A stretch of 8,718 bases of DNA from the NCBI GenBank assembly GCA_028869615.1, contig JAGWRQ010000077.1:1-8718 (forward strand), read 5' to 3'. The notes below the pieces were generated by a model. That model was not told where the DNA came from. It searched no databases and saw nothing but the letters and a program-made list of their open reading frames with translations. This DNA comes from Candidatus Methylomirabilota bacterium (GTDB lineage Bacteria; Methylomirabilota; Methylomirabilia; Methylomirabilales; Methylomirabilaceae). The number at the start of each line of letters is the position of its first letter. The stretch's first letter is position 1. Shown here piece after piece: positions 6,803 to 8,718 of this stretch. Made by a program: the position numbers and the translations under genes.

Positions 6803-7642
6803 TTAGTCATGCCCACAGATGCGCTCATAGATCCTGTCGAGGTCCTCCATCGAGTAAAACTCTACCGCAATCGTCCCCCCTTTGCCCTTTCTGCAAATTT
6901 GAACCTTGGTTCCGAGCGCCTGCCGAAGGGCGTCCTCGGCTGCCCGGATCGTCGGCTCACTTACTACGGGGCGCCGCTGAGGGCCGCCGGCCTGTTTCAG
7001 CCGCCGGACCAGCGCTTCGGTGGCGCGCACGGACAGGCCCCGACGGATCGCCTCATCGCGCGCCCTGATCTGGTCGGCTCCCCGCTCCAGCCCCAGCAGG
7101 GCCCGGGCGTGCCCTTCCGATAGAACACCCTCAACCAGGTCGGCCTGGACCTGCTTTGGAAGCTTGAGCAGCCGCAGCGCGTTCGCCACCGAGGAGCGAT
7201 CCCGACCGACCCGACGAGCCACCTCTTCCTGGGTCAGCCCGAACTCGTCCTGAAGCCTTAAATACGCCTCAGCCTGCTCAATCGGGTTCAGGTCCTCCCG
7301 CTGCAGATTCTCCACCAACGCCACCTCCAGCGCCTGGCTGCTGGTGAGCTCTTTCACCAGGGCCGGAACCGCGTCAAGTCCCACCATCCGCGCGGCCCTG
7401 AGGCGACGCTCCCCGGCTACCACCTCCAGCCGACCCCCCTCTCGACGCAGGAGTATGGGCAAGAGCACCCCATGGGCTTTAATGGAGGCCGCCAGCTCGT
7501 TGAGCTTGGAGTCGTTCATGGAGCGCCGGGGCTGGAGTGTGCCCGGCGCGATCTCCTCTATTCGAACCTGTGTCGCCCCGGAAAGGTCCGCTCCGGGGAT
7601 CAGTGCTTCCAGCCCCCTACCGAGGGCTCTGCGTTGCGCCAT
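6803..7642 (-). CDS. parB: Chromosome-partitioning protein ParB (Spo0J family)
   Basis: ParB is a CTP-dependent DNA clamp that loads at parS, slides along flanking DNA, and stimulates ParA ATPase to drive origin segregation. It has 279 residues, standard for chromosomal ParB. In order: the N-terminal ParA-activating box RRALGRGLEALIPG (4-17), a ParB/Srx domain with the CTP-binding motif GERRLRAAR (77-85), ENLQREDLNPIEQA (111-124), a helix-turn-helix (LTQEEVARRVGRDRSSVANA, 136-155, then LRLLKLP), GHARALLGL (177-185), and a C-terminal dimerisation domain (about 232-279) ending CGHD. The ATG start has AGGGAG about 7 nt upstream and lies 26 bp inside the end of parA. Both parS-like sites in the window are probable targets. 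Confidence 0.97.
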   Translation of the reverse strand: MAQRRALGRGLEALIPGADLSGATQVRIEEIAPGTLQPRRSMNDSKLNELAASIKAHGVLLPILLRREGGRLEVVAGERRLRAARMVGLDAVPALVKELTSSQALEVALVENLQREDLNPIEQAEAYLRLQDEFGLTQEEVARRVGRDRSSVANALRLLKLPKQVQADLVEGVLSEGHARALLGLERGADQIRARDEAIRRGLSVRATEALVRRLKQAGGPQRRPVVSEPTIRAAEDALRQALGTKVQICRKGKGGTIAVEFYSMEDLDRIYERICGHD

Positions 7643-8387
7643 CGATGATCTCCCTGGCTAAGCGAAGGTAGCTTTCGGCCCCGGACGAGCGGCCATCATA
7701 CAGAAGAACCGGCTTCCCGAAGCTGGGCGCCTCACTCAGTCGCACGTTTCTGGGAATCACCGTTCTTAGGACCGTGTGCGGAAAGTGGCGCCGTACCTCC
7801 TGTTCCACCTGCTCGCAAATATTCAGCCTCATGTCATACATAGTCAGGACGATTCCCTCGACCTGTAGGTTCGGGTTCAGCCTCACCCGGCAAAGGGTCA
7901 CGGCCTCCATGATCCTGGCCAAGCCTTCCAGGGCGTAGTATTCGCACTGAAGCGGGATCAGGACTGAGTGGGCGGCTGCCAGGGCATTGACGGTCAACAG
8001 GCCAAGGGAGGGCGGGCAGTCGATCAGAACAAAGGCGTACGCATCTGCCCCAGCCCCCAGCGCATCCTTCAGGCGAGCTTCCCGATACGGGCTGAGCGCC
8101 AACTCGACTTCCGCCCCGATGAGGCGGTCTCCGGCCGGAACCAGGTCCAGCCCTGGGGCCAGGGTCGGTCGCGCCACTTCAGCGATCTTCGCCTCCCCCA
8201 TAAGCAGGTCGTAGGCGGCCGGTGTGGCCTCGCGTTCGACCCCCAATGCGCTCGTGGCATTACCCTGTGGGTCGAGGTCGAGGAGGAGCGTCCGCTGCTC
8301 CGCCGCCGCGAGAGAGGCGGCCAAGTTTACGGCGGTTGTGGTTTTGCCAACCCCACCCTTTTGGTTCGCAATGGCGATGATCCGCAT
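7617..8387 (-). CDS. parA: Chromosome-partitioning ATPase ParA (Soj family)
   Basis: ParA is a Walker-type ATPase that dimerises on the nucleoid when bound to ATP and pulls or guides ParB-parS complexes. It has 256 residues, normal for the short chromosomal Soj type without an N-terminal HTH, which argues against a plasmid type Ia origin. Visible: the deviant Walker A KGGVGKTT (10-17) with its signature lysine, the Walker A' motif LLLDLDPQGN (34-43), the Walker B strand FVLIDCPPSLG, QCEYYALEGL, and the C-terminal IPRNVRLSEAPSFGKPV. The ATG start is preceded by AGGGAG at about 7 nt. The end overlaps parB by 26 bp. A 116-bp leader separates it from the rsmG-like gene and carries a parS-like site, so ParB could autoregulate the operon. 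Confidence 0.97.
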   Translation of the reverse strand: MRIIAIANQKGGVGKTTTAVNLAASLAAAEQRTLLLDLDPQGNATSALGVEREATPAAYDLLMGEAKIAEVARPTLAPGLDLVPAGDRLIGAEVELALSPYREARLKDALGAGADAYAFVLIDCPPSLGLLTVNALAAAHSVLIPLQCEYYALEGLARIMEAVTLCRVRLNPNLQVEGIVLTMYDMRLNICEQVEQEVRRHFPHTVLRTVIPRNVRLSEAPSFGKPVLLYDGRSSGAESYLRLAREIIDGATQSPR

Positions 8388-8462
8388 CGCTGCTCTCCCT
8401 GCTTAACTTAACCTAGAAGGGTACCACAGTCTGCGGCAGGAACAAAGCGGCAGGTTAGAAGA

Positions 8463-8478
8463 AGTTTCACGTGAAACA
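8463..8478. promoter_or_regulatory. parS: parS-like centromere site upstream of parA
   Basis: The site reads AGTTTCACGTGAAACA, matching the parS consensus in 15 of 16 positions (first base A instead of T). The inner 14 bases GTTTCACGTGAAAC form a perfect palindrome. It lies in the leader of parAB about 76 bp before the parA ATG and about 1.7 kb from the second site. Confidence 0.92.
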
Positions 8479-8481
8479 CAC

Positions 8482-8516
8482 ATTAGCTGTCAGCTGGTAG
8501 CTATTAGCTGTCAGCT
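8482..8516 (-). repeat. Five-unit degenerate heptamer tandem repeat (AGCTNNN)
   Basis: Read on the minus strand, 35 bp consist of five consecutive 7-mers that all begin AGCT. Units 1 and 4 are AGCTGAC, units 2 and 5 are AGCTAAT, and unit 3 is AGCTACC, so there is also a 21-bp higher-order period (the 14-base pair of units recurs exactly). It begins inside the last codons of the rsmG-like gene and ends 4 bp before the parS-like site. No other copy was noticed in the window. Confidence 0.85.
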
Positions 8517-8718
8517 TTCTCCAGGATGAGCAAGTGAGTTGGCGGAAATCCTACGTCGGGCGCAGGAACCTCCAGGATCTCCACCCTCATCCCTAATGCG
8601 GCGAGCAAGGGGCGCACGGACGGAAGCGAGTCGCGCGCCCCTTGCCCCGCCTGCAGAATCAGGCGTCCACCGGGCTTCAGAAGCGGCTCAACCATGCGCG
8701 CCACATCCGGGACCGGAC
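8504..8718 (-). CDS. rsmG: Probable 16S rRNA (guanine-N7) methyltransferase RsmG, C-terminal fragment (cut by window edge)
   Basis: About 70 C-terminal residues are visible; the gene continues past the window edge. RsmG (GidB) methylates G527 of 16S rRNA using S-adenosylmethionine. The fragment shows a methyltransferase-like strand and turn, VEPLLKPGGRLILQAG, then a variable helix and a final strand THLLILEK, matching the end of the Rossmann fold in RsmG (PLLKPGG ... l.v..K). The place directly upstream of parA is the classic rsmG site near bacterial origins. The motif alone would also fit other class I methyltransferases, so part of the confidence comes from context. The last codons GCT GAC AGC and the TAA stop are supplied by the heptamer repeat, so the C-terminus may be lineage-specific. 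Confidence 0.72.
   Translation of the reverse strand, partial: PVPDVARMVEPLLKPGGRLILQAGQGARDSLPSVRPLLAALGMRVEILEVPAPDVGFPPTHLLILEKADS

Noticed and set aside
8418..8445. Possible parA promoter, TTGTTC and TACCCT with a 16-bp spacer on the minus strand
   Set aside because: The -10 matches in only three of six positions; too weak to call, although a promoter in this leader is likely on general grounds.
8388..8503. Replication origin in the rsmG-parA gap
   Set aside because: The neighbourhood is often origin-proximal, but I see no DnaA boxes (TTATCCACA) or AT-rich unwinding element in the 116 bp.

Overview
The window reads as a conserved housekeeping neighbourhood of a GC-rich Gram-negative-type bacterium. 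Every gene is on the minus strand, so transcription runs from high to low coordinates. In that order the genes are: the 3' end of an rsmG-like gene, parA, parB, a DUF4013 membrane protein, a bactofilin, a NifS/IscS-type cysteine desulfurase, mnmA, an atpI-like gene, atpF, atpH, atpA, and the first 27 codons of atpG. The order rsmG-parA-parB-bactofilin-F1Fo ATP synthase recalls Geobacter-like Desulfobacterota and related GC-rich lineages such as NC10/Methylomirabilota. That is an impression from gene order and cannot be settled from sequence alone.

Region 1 (about 6.1-8.7 kb) is the chromosome-segregation block. ParA and ParB are complete and overlap. Two near-consensus parS sites (each 15 of 16 bases) flank the pair, one upstream of parA and one in the 32-bp gap after parB. 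A 35-bp array of five degenerate heptamers lies beside the upstream parS and supplies the stop codon of rsmG. Region 2 (about 5.6-6.8 kb) holds a polytopic DUF4013 protein and a bactofilin, that is, a membrane protein and a polymer-forming cytoskeletal protein next to ParABS. Region 3 (about 3.3-5.6 kb) is a two-gene tRNA-thiolation unit: a cysteine desulfurase whose 3' end overlaps mnmA, which suggests that this desulfurase feeds sulfur to MnmA for s2U34 synthesis. Region 4 (1-3.2 kb) is the F-type ATP synthase cluster, with atpI-F-H translationally coupled, then atpA and atpG.

The intergenic gaps are short. From bactofilin to mnmA and from atpI to atpH, adjacent genes overlap by 4-11 bp. 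The only longer spacers are about 116 bp before parA and 120 bp before atpI, which probably separate transcription units. No stretch over 300 bases lacks a gene. I see no tRNA, rRNA, CRISPR, insertion sequence, prophage or obvious foreign DNA. I did not find a clearly undescribed system. The best second-look items are the two parS sites, the absence of atpB and atpE between atpI and atpF, the desulfurase-MnmA coupling, the heptamer array forming the rsmG stop, and the DUF4013-bactofilin pair attached to ParABS.
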